Shown: in pieces, positions 40,256 through 48,874 of the stretch | How positions within the stretch are numbered: position 1 is the first letter of the stretch | Layout of the letters: every line of letters starts with the position of its first letter | Notes under the pieces: generated by a model | Told to the model about the DNA's origin: nothing | The model's input: only the letters and a program-made list of their open reading frames with translations | Databases searched by the model: none | Assembly (NCBI GenBank): GCA_964561785.1 | Contig: CAZLRF010000024.1 | Coordinates: 1-64,000 of the forward strand | Length of the DNA stretch: 64,000 nt | Origin: DATBSL01 sp964561785 | GTDB taxonomy: Bacteria; Acidobacteriota; Vicinamibacteria; Fen-336 | Reading direction: 5' to 3' | Position numbers and translations under genes: made by a program

Positions 40256-41463
40256 CGGGAGCCCGCGGCGACGCCTCCCCCGAACGCGCCACCGCCCTCC
40301 GCCCGCCGCGCCGGGAAGGCCTCCTCGCGCAGGCGCGGGAGGTCCGCGGAAGCGAGCGACTCGTGGGAGAACAGCACGACGCCGTCCGCCCCCGTGCGGC
40401 GGGCGAGCGCGACCTTCTCGACGATGCCGGCCACGTCGAGGCGGTAGGCCCCGATGCCCGCCCACACCCGCCGGCTCCCCCGCGGCCCCGCCGCCCGCTC
40501 GCGCGCGGTCTCGATCTGGGCCTGGAAGAGACGGTTGTCGGGCGTGTACGTCATCGGGGCGAGCGCGTCGAGCAGCCCCGAGGCGATCCAGCGGGGCCAG
40601 TCCTGGAGCTTCTGGTGCACGGCCTGGGCCTCGTCGGGCGCGACGGCCGCGGAGAGGACGAGCGCCGGCCGCTCGGCGCGGGCCGCGTCGGCGAGCCGCG
40701 CGGCGAGCGCGCTCAGCACGCTGCGCTGGTACTCGCCCCACGCCGAGGGGTCCCGCGCGGGCCCGCCGAGGAGGTCGCTCCCGCCGGAGCGTCGGCGGAA
40801 GCCCTCGAGCGACGAGCGCGACCAGTCGAAGTCTCGGCCCGGGTAGCGGATGAAGTCGAAGTGCAGCCCGTCCACCGGGTAGGCGCGGACGATCTCGCGG
40901 ACCACCGCCTCGAGGTGGTCGCCCACGGCCGGGATCGAGGGCGAGAGGTAGAAGCCCTCGACGTCGCCCTCTCTCCGCCCCGCCTCCTGGACGAGGCGGA
41001 GGCGCCGCTCGGGCGTGGCGACGAGGGCCGCCGTGGCGGCGGATCGGGGGACCATCGCCCACTCCGGGTGGCGCTCGAGCACGTGCCCCCGCGGCAGCGG
41101 TTGCCCGAAGTGCGCCGCGAGGAGCACGTTCACCCAGGCGTGGACCGCGATCCCCCGCGCCCGGGCCCGCGCCTGGAGCCGCGCGAGCGGGTCGAACTCC
41201 CGGGGCTGGCGCTCGAGCAGGGGGCTGCGCGGGGCGAGACGCGAGCGGTAGAAGGCGTCGCCGCGGCCCCGGACCTGGACGAAGATCGCGTTCATGCCGG
41301 CCTTCGCGGCGGCGTCCACGACGTCGTCGACGGCCTTCGGCGAGACGAGGGCCGTCCTCACCACCCACAGGCCGCGCATCTCGCCCGGGGGCGCCGCCGC
41401 CCGCGCCGAGGGGGCGAAGAGAAGGACGGCGGTCGTCACGAGGCAGGCGAGGGCCGTCCGCAT
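40252..41463 (-). CDS. GHL10-type glycoside hydrolase (family 10-like, DUF187)
   Basis: 403 residues. A signal peptide (1-22, MRTALACLVTTAVLLFAPSARA) precedes a TIM-barrel of the GHL10 family: EMRGLWVVRTALVSP near the start, AGMNAIFVQVRGRGDAFY, HAWVNVLLAAHF, YPVDGLHFDFIRYPG (with Asp in the active-site strand) and LAPMTYTPDN. Members are thought to cut glycans at the cell surface, including peptidoglycan glycan strands. It heads the operon GHL10-serine hydrolase-DUF1343. Confidence 0.88.
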   Translation of the reverse strand: MRTALACLVTTAVLLFAPSARAAAPPGEMRGLWVVRTALVSPKAVDDVVDAAAKAGMNAIFVQVRGRGDAFYRSRLAPRSPLLERQPREFDPLARLQARARARGIAVHAWVNVLLAAHFGQPLPRGHVLERHPEWAMVPRSAATAALVATPERRLRLVQEAGRREGDVEGFYLSPSIPAVGDHLEAVVREIVRAYPVDGLHFDFIRYPGRDFDWSRSSLEGFRRRSGGSDLLGGPARDPSAWGEYQRSVLSALAARLADAARAERPALVLSAAVAPDEAQAVHQKLQDWPRWIASGLLDALAPMTYTPDNRLFQAQIETARERAAGPRGSRRVWAGIGAYRLDVAGIVEKVALARRTGADGVVLFSHESLASADLPRLREEAFPARRAEGGGAFGGGVAAGSR

Positions 41464-41532
41464 GTCCGCTGATCCTAGCAGGGCGCGCGCGGCCCGGGCA
41501 AGCGGAACCTCCCGGCGCCCAACGGTTTGCGC

Positions 41533-41538
41533 TATGAT
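41533..41538 (+). promoter_or_regulatory. -10-like hexamer TATGAT before the LolA-like gene
   Basis: TATGAT ends 12 bases before ATG 41551, so the expected 5' leader is only a few bases. The 87-base gap to the divergent GHL10 start (41463) holds both promoters. Confidence 0.4.
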
Positions 41539-41550
41539 GGCGGACGGGTC

Positions 41551-42207
41551 ATGATGCGCCTCGCGCCGCCTCTTCTCGCGCTCGTCTTCCCCCTCTGCCT
41601 GCCGCACGCGTTCGCCGCCGCCTCGTCGGGGGGCGAGGAGACCGCGCGGCGCCTCATCCGGCAGGTCGAGGAGCGGCACGCCCGCGCCCGGGACCTCACC
41701 GCCCGCTTCACCCAGAGCTACCGCTCCGGGATGCTGGGACGGGAGATCGCCGAGCGGGGGGTCGTGTCGATCAAGAGGCCCGGGCTCATGCGCTGGGAGT
41801 ACAAGGAGCCCGAGGCGAAGCTCTTCGTCTCGGACGGGAAGACGTTCTACTTCTACGTGCCCGCCGACCGGCAGGTCGTGGTGAGCGAGCAGGAGGCCGA
41901 GCGCTCGCTCGCGGGGCGCCTGCTCGCGGGCCGGGGCGGTCTGCTCGAGGAGTTCGACGCGTCGCTCGCGGAGCCGCTCGACGAGGGGGTCTTCCGACTC
42001 GTGCTCGTCCCCCGCCGCGAGCAGGCCGAGGTGGAGCGGGCCGAGGTCGAGGTGGAGCCGGGCGGGAGGATCCGCTCGATCCTCCTCCGGGACCTCCAGG
42101 GCAACCGCACCCGCTTCCGCTTCGAGGCGGTGCGCGAGAACACCGGCCTGCCCGACCGGCTGTTCCGCTTCGAGGTCCCGGCCGGGGTCGAGGTGATTCG
42201 CGGATGA
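41551..42207 (+). CDS. LolA-like outer-membrane lipoprotein carrier
   Basis: 218 residues. A signal peptide (1-22, ending HAFAAA) precedes a LolA fold: FTQSYRSGMLGREIAERGVVSIKRPGLMRWEYKEP (cited in part), KLFVSDGKTFYFYVPADRQV, then LRDLQGNRTRFRF. LolA carries lipoproteins across the periplasm to LolB. It is chained by ATGA to a secretin that is itself a lipoprotein (Cys17), so it may serve that secretin. ATG 41551 or 41554 are equally possible starts. Confidence 0.88.
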   Translation: MMRLAPPLLALVFPLCLPHAFAAASSGGEETARRLIRQVEERHARARDLTARFTQSYRSGMLGREIAERGVVSIKRPGLMRWEYKEPEAKLFVSDGKTFYFYVPADRQVVVSEQEAERSLAGRLLAGRGGLLEEFDASLAEPLDEGVFRLVLVPRREQAEVERAEVEVEPGGRIRSILLRDLQGNRTRFRFEAVRENTGLPDRLFRFEVPAGVEVIRG

Positions 42208-43961
42208 GACGCCTGCTGCCGTCGCTCGCCGCGCTCGCGCTCGCCGCGGGGTGCGCCACCTCGGGGGCCTTCCGCTCCGGGGAGAACGCCGAGCGGCTCC
42301 AGGACTACGACCGGGCGGTGGTCGAGTACCAGAGGGCCGTCCAGGCCGACCCCGACAACGTCCAGTACCGCCGCGCCCTCGAGCGGGCCCGGATGCGCGC
42401 CTCGACCGACCACACGAACATGGCGCGGCGGCTCTCCGGGCGCGGCCTCTACAACGAGGCCCTCGCCGAGTACCGCCTGGCCCTCGAGCTCAGCCCGAAC
42501 GCCCCCGGCGTCGCGGAGGAGGTCCGCGAGCTCGAGAAGCGACGGCAGCAGAGCGCCGTGTCCCTCCAGGAGGCGAAGGCGCGGGCGCGAGAGCGGAGCC
42601 TGCCCGGGCTCGAGGTGGCCCCGGAGGCGCAGCAGCCGCTCGGGATCGTGTTCCGGGGGGCGAGCCTGCGCGAGGCCTACGTCGCCCTCGCCCGGGCGGC
42701 GGGGGTGAACGTCACGTTCGACCCCTCGTTCCAGGACACGACGGTGAGCCTCGACCTGCGCGACGTCGGCTTCGAGCAGGCCCTGAACGCCCTCGCCGCG
42801 GCGGGAAGGACCTTCCACCGGGTCGTCGACGCGAAGGTCCTGAACGTCGTGCCCGACACGCCGACCAAGAGGCGGGAGTTCGAGCAGCAGGTCGTCAAGA
42901 CGCTCTTCCTGTCGAACGCGGACCTCAAGGAGACGATCGACCTGCTGCGGGTCGTCCTCGGGGCCCGCCGCGTCGCGCCCCTGCCCGGCACGAACGCCCT
43001 CACGATCAACGACACGCCGGACAAGGTGGCGGCGGCCGAGCGGATCGTCGAGATCGTGGACAAGCGCCGGGCGGAGGTGGTCGTCGAGGTCCAGATCCTC
43101 GAGGTGGGGCGCAACAAGCTCAAGGAGTACGGGATCTACCTGACCTCCGGCCTCGACTCGCAGGGCATCGAGGGCATCGCCTCCGGGATCTTCCCGGACC
43201 CGCGGATCACGAACCCGTCCGAGGGGCCCTACGACCGCGACAACCTCGTGGTCACGTCGCTGCCCGGGGCGGTCGTGCGCCTCCTCGAGACCGACTCCTC
43301 CACCCGCCTCCTCGCGAACCCGCAGCTGCGGGTCTCCGAGGGCGAGACGGCGCAGGCCCGATTCGGCGACCAGGTGCCGGTCCCCGTCACCACGTTCACC
43401 GCGATCGCCGGGGGCGGGCTGCCGCAGCAGCCGATCACCTCGTTCGAGTACAAGAACGTCGGGGTGAACATCGACATCACGCCGCGGGTCCACCAGGACG
43501 GCGAGGTCAGCCTCGAGCTCAAGCTCGACATCTCCGCGGTCGGCACCCCCGGCTACCAGGGCCTGCCCACGTTCAACAGCCGCACGGTCAACTCGAAGAT
43601 CCGCCTGCGCGACGGCGAGACCAACCTGCTCGCCGGCCTCATCCTCGACAACGAGCGCCGCGGCCTGACCGGGCTGCCCGGCATCGCCAGCATCCCGTTC
43701 ATCGGCCGGCTGTTCGCGCGGAACAAGGACGAGGCGCAGCAGACCGACATCGTGATGACGCTGACCCCGCACATCATCCGTCGGTCGGAGATCACCGAGG
43801 CCGACCTGCGCTCGTTCCTCGTCGGCGGCGAGAGCTCCCCCTTCCTCTTCGAGACTCCCCCGCCCACGACGCCCGCGGGAGCGTCCCGCCCGGCGGAGGC
43901 GCCGCGCATCGAGCCGATCCGCCCCCCCTCGGCGACCCCGCCGCCCCCGCCGAGCCCCTAG
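42204..43961 (+). CDS. Lipoprotein secretin with N-terminal TPR region
   Basis: 585 residues. Lipobox LAAGC (Cys17). Residues ~25-115 form two TPR-like repeats (DYDRAVVEYQRAVQADPDN, LYNEALAEYRLALELSPNA). An STN-like domain (~150-195), an N1-type domain (~225-285) and the secretin barrel (~290-500) follow, with VEVQILEVGRNKLKEYGIY, the barrel stretch LLANPQLRVSEGETAQ, EYKNVGVNIDITPRV and RLRDGETNLLAGLI. The tail is Pro-rich. It forms an outer-membrane channel of a type II or IV system. In GspD/PilQ proteins TPRs before the secretin are rare. Confidence 0.9.
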   Translation: MRRLLPSLAALALAAGCATSGAFRSGENAERLQDYDRAVVEYQRAVQADPDNVQYRRALERARMRASTDHTNMARRLSGRGLYNEALAEYRLALELSPNAPGVAEEVRELEKRRQQSAVSLQEAKARARERSLPGLEVAPEAQQPLGIVFRGASLREAYVALARAAGVNVTFDPSFQDTTVSLDLRDVGFEQALNALAAAGRTFHRVVDAKVLNVVPDTPTKRREFEQQVVKTLFLSNADLKETIDLLRVVLGARRVAPLPGTNALTINDTPDKVAAAERIVEIVDKRRAEVVVEVQILEVGRNKLKEYGIYLTSGLDSQGIEGIASGIFPDPRITNPSEGPYDRDNLVVTSLPGAVVRLLETDSSTRLLANPQLRVSEGETAQARFGDQVPVPVTTFTAIAGGGLPQQPITSFEYKNVGVNIDITPRVHQDGEVSLELKLDISAVGTPGYQGLPTFNSRTVNSKIRLRDGETNLLAGLILDNERRGLTGLPGIASIPFIGRLFARNKDEAQQTDIVMTLTPHIIRRSEITEADLRSFLVGGESSPFLFETPPPTTPAGASRPAEAPRIEPIRPPSATPPPPPSP

Positions 43962-43962
43962 G

Positions 43963-45252
43963 CTAGAGCTTCTCGATCCGCACCTTGCTGATGCGGTTGC
44001 GCTCCACGTCGACCACGGTGAAGCGCCACGGCCCGATCGACACCGCCTCGCCGCCCTTCGGCACCGACCCGAGCCGCTCGAGCATGAAGCCCGCCACCGT
44101 CTCGAACTCGCCTTCGGGCACCGGGATCCCGTGGGCCTCCCGCAGCTCCGCCGCGGGCAGGGTCCCCTCCACCACCAGCGACCCGTCGCGCATCCGCTCG
44201 ACCGGCCGCTCCTCCCAGTCGTACTCGTCCTGGATCTCTCCCACGATCTCCTCGATCAGGTCCTCGAGGGTCACGAGGCCGCTGACCGAGCCGTGCTCGT
44301 CCACGACGAGCGCGAGGTGGGTGCGCCGCTTCTGCAGCTCCTTCAGGAGCTCGCCCACCTTCTTCGTCTCCGGGACGAGGTGGACGGGGTGGAGGATCTT
44401 GCGCACGACGACCGGCTGGCGCTTCTCGAGCAGGCGCAGGGCGTCCTTCGCGTAGACGACGCCGAGGGGATTGTCGAGCGAGCCCGAGTAGGCGGGGATC
44501 CGGGAGAAGCCGCTCTCCACGATCAGCGAGCCGACCTCGGCGGGGGGCGTGTCCGCGTCGAGGGCGAAGACCTTGGGCCGCGGGACCATGACCTTGCGCA
44601 CGGGCGTGTCCTTGAACTCGAACACGCTGTGGATGATCTCCATCTCGGTCTGGTCGAGGACGCCCTGCTGCCGGCCCTCCCGGACGAGGTGCTTGATCTC
44701 CTCCTCGGAGACGAACGTCCGCGCCCCCGCCTCCCTGATCCCGAACGCCCGCAGGACGAGCCGGGTCGAGGCGGCGAGGAAGCCCACGACCCACCGCGAG
44801 GCCCGCGCCATCAGGCGGAACGGCGCGGAGACGAGAAGGGCGATCCCTTCGGTGTAGCGCAGGGCGAGCGCCTTCGGGACGAGCTCCCCGAGCACCAGCT
44901 CGACGTAGACGATCGACACGCCGACGAGCGCGCTCGCGAGGAGGGCGGGGGGCACGAAGCGGGAGAGCGCCGCCCCGGCGAGCGCGGGCTCGATGTGGCG
45001 CGAGGCGAGCACGCCCCCGAGGACGCCGGCGAGCGTCCCGCACACCGTGACCCCGATCTGCACGGTGGCGAGAAACTGGTCCATGTTGTCCTGGAGGGCC
45101 TTGACCCGGGCGGCGGCCCGGTTGCCCTCCCCGGCGAGCCCGTCGATGCGGCTGCGCCGGGCGGAGATGATCGCGATCTCGCTCCCCGAGAAGAAGCCGT
45201 TCCCGAGGAGGAGGATGACGATCGACGCGGCGATGAAGACGGGCTCGGACAT
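43963..45252 (-). CDS. CNNM/CorC-type hemolysin-family protein with CBS pair
   Basis: About 429 residues. A DUF21/CNNM membrane domain (four helices, about 4-190; GNGFFSGSEIAIISARRSR near the start) is followed by two CBS domains (about 205-330; VMVPRPKVFALD, LALVVDEHGSVSGLVTLEDL) and a CorC_HlyC domain (about 345-428; TVAGFMLERLGSVPKGG). Family members are linked to Mg2+/Co2+ efflux. ATG 45252 and 45270 are both possible; no ribosome site separates them. The stop is one base from the convergent secretin gene. Confidence 0.9.
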   Translation of the reverse strand: MSEPVFIAASIVILLLGNGFFSGSEIAIISARRSRIDGLAGEGNRAAARVKALQDNMDQFLATVQIGVTVCGTLAGVLGGVLASRHIEPALAGAALSRFVPPALLASALVGVSIVYVELVLGELVPKALALRYTEGIALLVSAPFRLMARASRWVVGFLAASTRLVLRAFGIREAGARTFVSEEEIKHLVREGRQQGVLDQTEMEIIHSVFEFKDTPVRKVMVPRPKVFALDADTPPAEVGSLIVESGFSRIPAYSGSLDNPLGVVYAKDALRLLEKRQPVVVRKILHPVHLVPETKKVGELLKELQKRRTHLALVVDEHGSVSGLVTLEDLIEEIVGEIQDEYDWEERPVERMRDGSLVVEGTLPAAELREAHGIPVPEGEFETVAGFMLERLGSVPKGGEAVSIGPWRFTVVDVERNRISKVRIEKL

Positions 45253-45380
45253 GGCTCTGAGGGAACGCATGTTACCCCAGGCCGCCCGCCGCCTTGCCCC
45301 CGCCCCGGCCGTCTGGTAGCGTGCCCTGACGCGTTCCCGGAGGACGCCCGGCGACGGCGCACGGGAGCGGGGAGGAAGCC

Positions 45381-46802
45381 TTGGCCAACGGCGAGATCTT
45401 CGACGTCACCGTCATCGGCACCGGCCCCGGGGGCTACGTGGCCGCGATCCGGGCGGCCCAGATGGGCCTCAAGACCGCGATCGTGGAGCGCGACCCCGCG
45501 GGCTGCGGCGGGACCTGCCTCCAGCGGGGCTGCATCCCCACGAAGGCGCTCCTGCACACCGCCGACCTCCTCGAGGACTTGAGGAACCGCAAGGAGTACG
45601 GGATCGTGGCCGAGAACGTCGGCCTCGACTTCCCCGCCCTCATGACCCGCAAAGACCGGATCGTCGTGCGGCTCAGCAAGGGCATCGAGACCTACCTCTT
45701 CAAGAAGAACAAGATCACCCTCTTCAAGGGCCACGGCCGGCTCGACGGGGCGAAGGCGGTGGTCGTGAAGAGCGAGACGGGCGAGGCGAGGCTCGACACC
45801 AAGAACGTCATCCTCGCCACCGGGTCGCGCCCGAAGACGCTGCCCGGCATCTCGGTCGACGGCAAGTCGATCCTCACCTCCGACGACATCCTCCAGCTCC
45901 GCGAGGTCCCGAAGAGCCTCATCGTGATCGGGGCGGGGGCGGTGGGGATCGAGTTCGCCTCCATGTTCGCCCGCTTCGGCTCGACCGTGACCGTGATCGA
46001 GATGCTGCCCCGCATCCTCCCCCTCGAAGACGAGGAGATCTCGGCCGAGGCCCACAAGGTCCTCGCCAAGCACATGACGATCCACACCGGGGCGAAGACC
46101 GAGGCCGCGCTCAAGACGCCGAACGGCGTCGAGGTCGGCTTCCGCGACGCGAAGGGCGAGTCGAAGACGGTCACCGCGGACATCCTGCTGGTCGCGGTCG
46201 GCCGGGGGCCGGTGACCGACGGGCTCAACCTCGAGTCGACGAAGGTGCAGCTCGACCGCGGCTACGTGAAGGTCGACCACCTGATGGCGACCGACGAGGC
46301 CGGGGTCTTCGCGATCGGGGACGTCGTGGCCCTTCCCGACCGGGCGCACCCGCAGCTCGCCCACGTGGCCTCGGCCGAGGGCATCGGCGTCGCCGAGCGG
46401 CTGGCCGGCCACGCCGTCCCGGCGCTCGACTACGACCGCGTCCCCTCCGCCACCTACTGCCGGCCGGAGACGGCCGGGGTCGGCCTGACCGAGGCCGAGG
46501 CGAAGAAGCGCGGCTACGACGTGAAGGTCGGCCGCTTCAACTTCGGCAACCTCGCGAAGCCGCGCATCCTCGGCCACCCCGAGGGCCTCGTCAAGGTCGT
46601 CTCCGAGGCGAAGTACGACGAGGTGCTCGGCGTCCACATGGTGGGGCCGCACGCGACCGACCTCATCTCCGAGGCCTGCGTCGCCCTGCGGCTCGAGGCC
46701 ACCACCGAGGAGATCTTCCGCACCGTCCACCCGCACCCCACGCTGCCCGAGGCGCTCATGCAGGCGGCGGAGGCCGTGTACGGCCACGCGATCGACGCGT
46801 AG
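45381..46802 (+). CDS. lpdA: Dihydrolipoyl dehydrogenase (E3)
   Basis: 473 residues. TTG 45381 is the start, with GGGGAGGA 5 bases upstream. FAD site VIGTGPGGYVAAIRAA (11-26), redox disulfide GGTCLQRGCIPTKA (Cys46, Cys51), NAD site VIGAGAVGIEFA, and the C-terminal dimer/active base HPHPTLPEAL (His) are all intact. It reoxidises dihydrolipoamide of 2-oxoacid dehydrogenase complexes. It is followed 27 bases later by the E2 gene. Confidence 0.96.
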   Translation: MANGEIFDVTVIGTGPGGYVAAIRAAQMGLKTAIVERDPAGCGGTCLQRGCIPTKALLHTADLLEDLRNRKEYGIVAENVGLDFPALMTRKDRIVVRLSKGIETYLFKKNKITLFKGHGRLDGAKAVVVKSETGEARLDTKNVILATGSRPKTLPGISVDGKSILTSDDILQLREVPKSLIVIGAGAVGIEFASMFARFGSTVTVIEMLPRILPLEDEEISAEAHKVLAKHMTIHTGAKTEAALKTPNGVEVGFRDAKGESKTVTADILLVAVGRGPVTDGLNLESTKVQLDRGYVKVDHLMATDEAGVFAIGDVVALPDRAHPQLAHVASAEGIGVAERLAGHAVPALDYDRVPSATYCRPETAGVGLTEAEAKKRGYDVKVGRFNFGNLAKPRILGHPEGLVKVVSEAKYDEVLGVHMVGPHATDLISEACVALRLEATTEEIFRTVHPHPTLPEALMQAAEAVYGHAIDA

Positions 46803-46829
46803 GTCGGAAGAAGCGAGCGAGGCACCGCG

Positions 46830-48188
46830 ATGACCGACGTCATCATGCCCCAGATGGGGGAGTCGATCGCCGAGGGCACGGTCACCAAGTGGATGAAGAA
46901 CGTGGGCGACCGCGTCGAGCGCGACGAGCCCCTGTTCGAGATCTCGACCGACAAGGTGGACGCGGAGATCCCCTCCCCCGCCGCCGGCATCCTCAAGGAG
47001 ATCCGCGTCCAGCCCGGCACCACCGTGCCGATCAACACCGTGGTCGGCGTCATCGCCGCCGAAGGGGACGCGGCACAGGCGGTGGTCGCTCCGCCTCCGG
47101 CCCCCGCGCCGCCTCCGCCGCCGGTCGAGTTCCGCATCGAGGGCGAGGCGCCCGCGCCGGCCCCGCCGCCGCCCGCGGCGCCGGAGAAGCCGAGGTCCGA
47201 GATGACCGCGGAAGAGCTGCGCCTCCAGCGCTCCTCGCCGGTCGTCCGCAAGATCGCCGCCGAGCACCAGGTGGACATCCGGCAGATCCCGGGCACCGGC
47301 ATCGGCGGGCGCGTCACCAAGCAGGACATCCTCGGCCACATCGACTCGCGGGCCGCGGCCGCTCCCACGCCGGCCGTGGCCGCCCCCCCGCCGAGCCAGC
47401 CCCCCGTGGCTGCTCCGCCCGCGGCACCTGCGGCGGCGGCGCCCCAGGCCCCGCCGGCGCCCGCGCCGTCCGCTCCCGCGGCCCCGGCGCCCGGCGGCCC
47501 CCGCGTCCAGGTCGTGCCCATGTCGCCGATCCGCAAGAAGACCGCAGAGCACATGGTCCTCTCGAAGCGCACCTCGGCCCACGTCTCGACCGTCTTCGAG
47601 ATCGACATGACGCGGGTCGACCAGCTCCGCCAGAAGCACAAGGCGGCCTTCGAGGAGCGGGGCGTTCGCCTCACCTACACGCCCTTCGTCCTCAAGGCGG
47701 TGGTGGACGCGCTCAAGGCCTTCCCCGTCCTCAACGCCAGCATCGAGGGCGAGACGATCGTCTACCGCAAGGACGTGAACCTCGGCCTCGCGGTGGCCCT
47801 CGACTGGGGGCTCATCGTCCCCGTGATCCACCACGCGGACGAGAAGAACGTCCTCGGCCTCGCCCGCGCGGTGAACGACCTCGCCGACCGCGCGCGCTCG
47901 AAGAAGCTCAAGGTCGAGGAGGTCCAGGGCGGCACCTTCACCGTCACCAACCCCGGCGTCTTCGGCAGCCTCTTCGGGACGCCGATCATCAACCAGCCCC
48001 AGGTCGCGATCCTCGCCACCGGCACGATCGAGAAGCGGCCCGTCGTCCGCGACGACGCCATCGCCATCCGGACCATGAGCTACTTCTGCCTCACCTTCGA
48101 CCACCGCCTCGTGGACGGGGCCGACGCCGACCGCTTCATGGCCCTCGTCAAGAAGACGCTCCAGGAGTTCGACGAAGCTGCCCTCTAG
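46830..48188 (+). CDS. 2-oxoacid dehydrogenase E2 (dihydrolipoamide acyltransferase)
   Basis: 452 residues. One lipoyl domain (1-78; lipoyl Lys in ISTDKVDAEIPSP), a Pro/Ala-rich linker (~85-125), the E3/E1-binding domain (~130-170; SPVVRKIAAEHQVDIRQIPGTG), a second Pro/Ala linker (~170-225) and the catalytic acyltransferase domain (~228-452) with the chloramphenicol-acetyltransferase motif FDHRLVDGADADRF. The acyl specificity (pyruvate, oxoglutarate or branched-chain) is not clear by eye; the single lipoyl domain and motif style favour BkdB/SucB-like. No E1 gene is adjacent. Confidence 0.93.
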   Translation: MTDVIMPQMGESIAEGTVTKWMKNVGDRVERDEPLFEISTDKVDAEIPSPAAGILKEIRVQPGTTVPINTVVGVIAAEGDAAQAVVAPPPAPAPPPPPVEFRIEGEAPAPAPPPPAAPEKPRSEMTAEELRLQRSSPVVRKIAAEHQVDIRQIPGTGIGGRVTKQDILGHIDSRAAAAPTPAVAAPPPSQPPVAAPPAAPAAAAPQAPPAPAPSAPAAPAPGGPRVQVVPMSPIRKKTAEHMVLSKRTSAHVSTVFEIDMTRVDQLRQKHKAAFEERGVRLTYTPFVLKAVVDALKAFPVLNASIEGETIVYRKDVNLGLAVALDWGLIVPVIHHADEKNVLGLARAVNDLADRARSKKLKVEEVQGGTFTVTNPGVFGSLFGTPIINQPQVAILATGTIEKRPVVRDDAIAIRTMSYFCLTFDHRLVDGADADRFMALVKKTLQEFDEAAL

Positions 48189-48201
48189 CCGTCCCCTCGT
48201 C

Positions 48202-48831
48202 GTGAAGCGGCTCGGGCGCGTCCCGTACGCCCGGGGCCTCGAGATCCAGGAAGAGCTCGTCGCCCTCCGCCAGAAGGGCGAGGCGGAGGACCACCTCCTC
48301 CTCCTGGAGCACGACCCCGTCTTCACCCTCGGCCGCAACGCCCGCAAGGAGAACGTGCTGTTCCCCGCCGAGGCCCTGCGCGCGCGCGGCTTCGACGTCT
48401 TCGAGACCGGCCGCGGCGGCGACGTCACCTACCACGGCCCGGGCCAGGTCGTGGGCTACCCCATCCTCGACCTCTCCCCCGACCGCCGCGACGTCCACCG
48501 CTACGTGCGCGACCTCGAGGAGGTCATGATCCGCACCTCGGCCGACTACGGCGTCGAGGCCGGCAGGGTGTCCGGCCTCACCGGCGCCTGGGTCGGCCCC
48601 GACAAGATCGGCGCCATCGGCGTCCGCATCGCCCGCTGGGTCGCCTCCCACGGCTTCGCCTTCAACGTGGGCACCGACCTCTCCGCCTTCGACCTCATCG
48701 TCCCCTGCGGCATCCGCGGGAGGGGCGTCACCAGCCTCGAGCGCCTCCTGGGACACCCGGTCGCTCTCGACGAGGTCATGGACCGCCTCACGGCACACTT
48801 CCTCGACGTGTTCGACAAGGAAGCCGCGTAG
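48202..48831 (+). CDS. lipB: Octanoyltransferase LipB
   Basis: 209 residues. GTG 48202 start, 13 bases after the E2 stop. LipB signatures: LLEHDPVFTLGRNARKEN, GGDVTYHGPGQVVGYPIL (with the acyl-ACP binding loop), GPDKIGAIGVRI with the conserved Lys, and IVPCGIRGRGVTSLE with the acyl-carrying Cys. It moves octanoate from acyl carrier protein to lipoyl domains, matching the E2 substrate next to it. LipA is not in the window. Confidence 0.96.
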   Translation: MKRLGRVPYARGLEIQEELVALRQKGEAEDHLLLLEHDPVFTLGRNARKENVLFPAEALRARGFDVFETGRGGDVTYHGPGQVVGYPILDLSPDRRDVHRYVRDLEEVMIRTSADYGVEAGRVSGLTGAWVGPDKIGAIGVRIARWVASHGFAFNVGTDLSAFDLIVPCGIRGRGVTSLERLLGHPVALDEVMDRLTAHFLDVFDKEAA

Positions 48832-48874
48832 GCCTCGCGGTGTCGGTGCTCGGGGAGGGCCGGTCGAGCCCCGC

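Noticed and set aside
44811..48428. A minus-strand open frame of about 1200 codons across the lpd-E2-lipB region
   Set aside because: It is a high-GC shadow of the E3/E2/LipB genes on the other strand; its product is low-complexity Asp/Arg/Gly/His-rich with no domain. The plus-strand genes are unmistakable.
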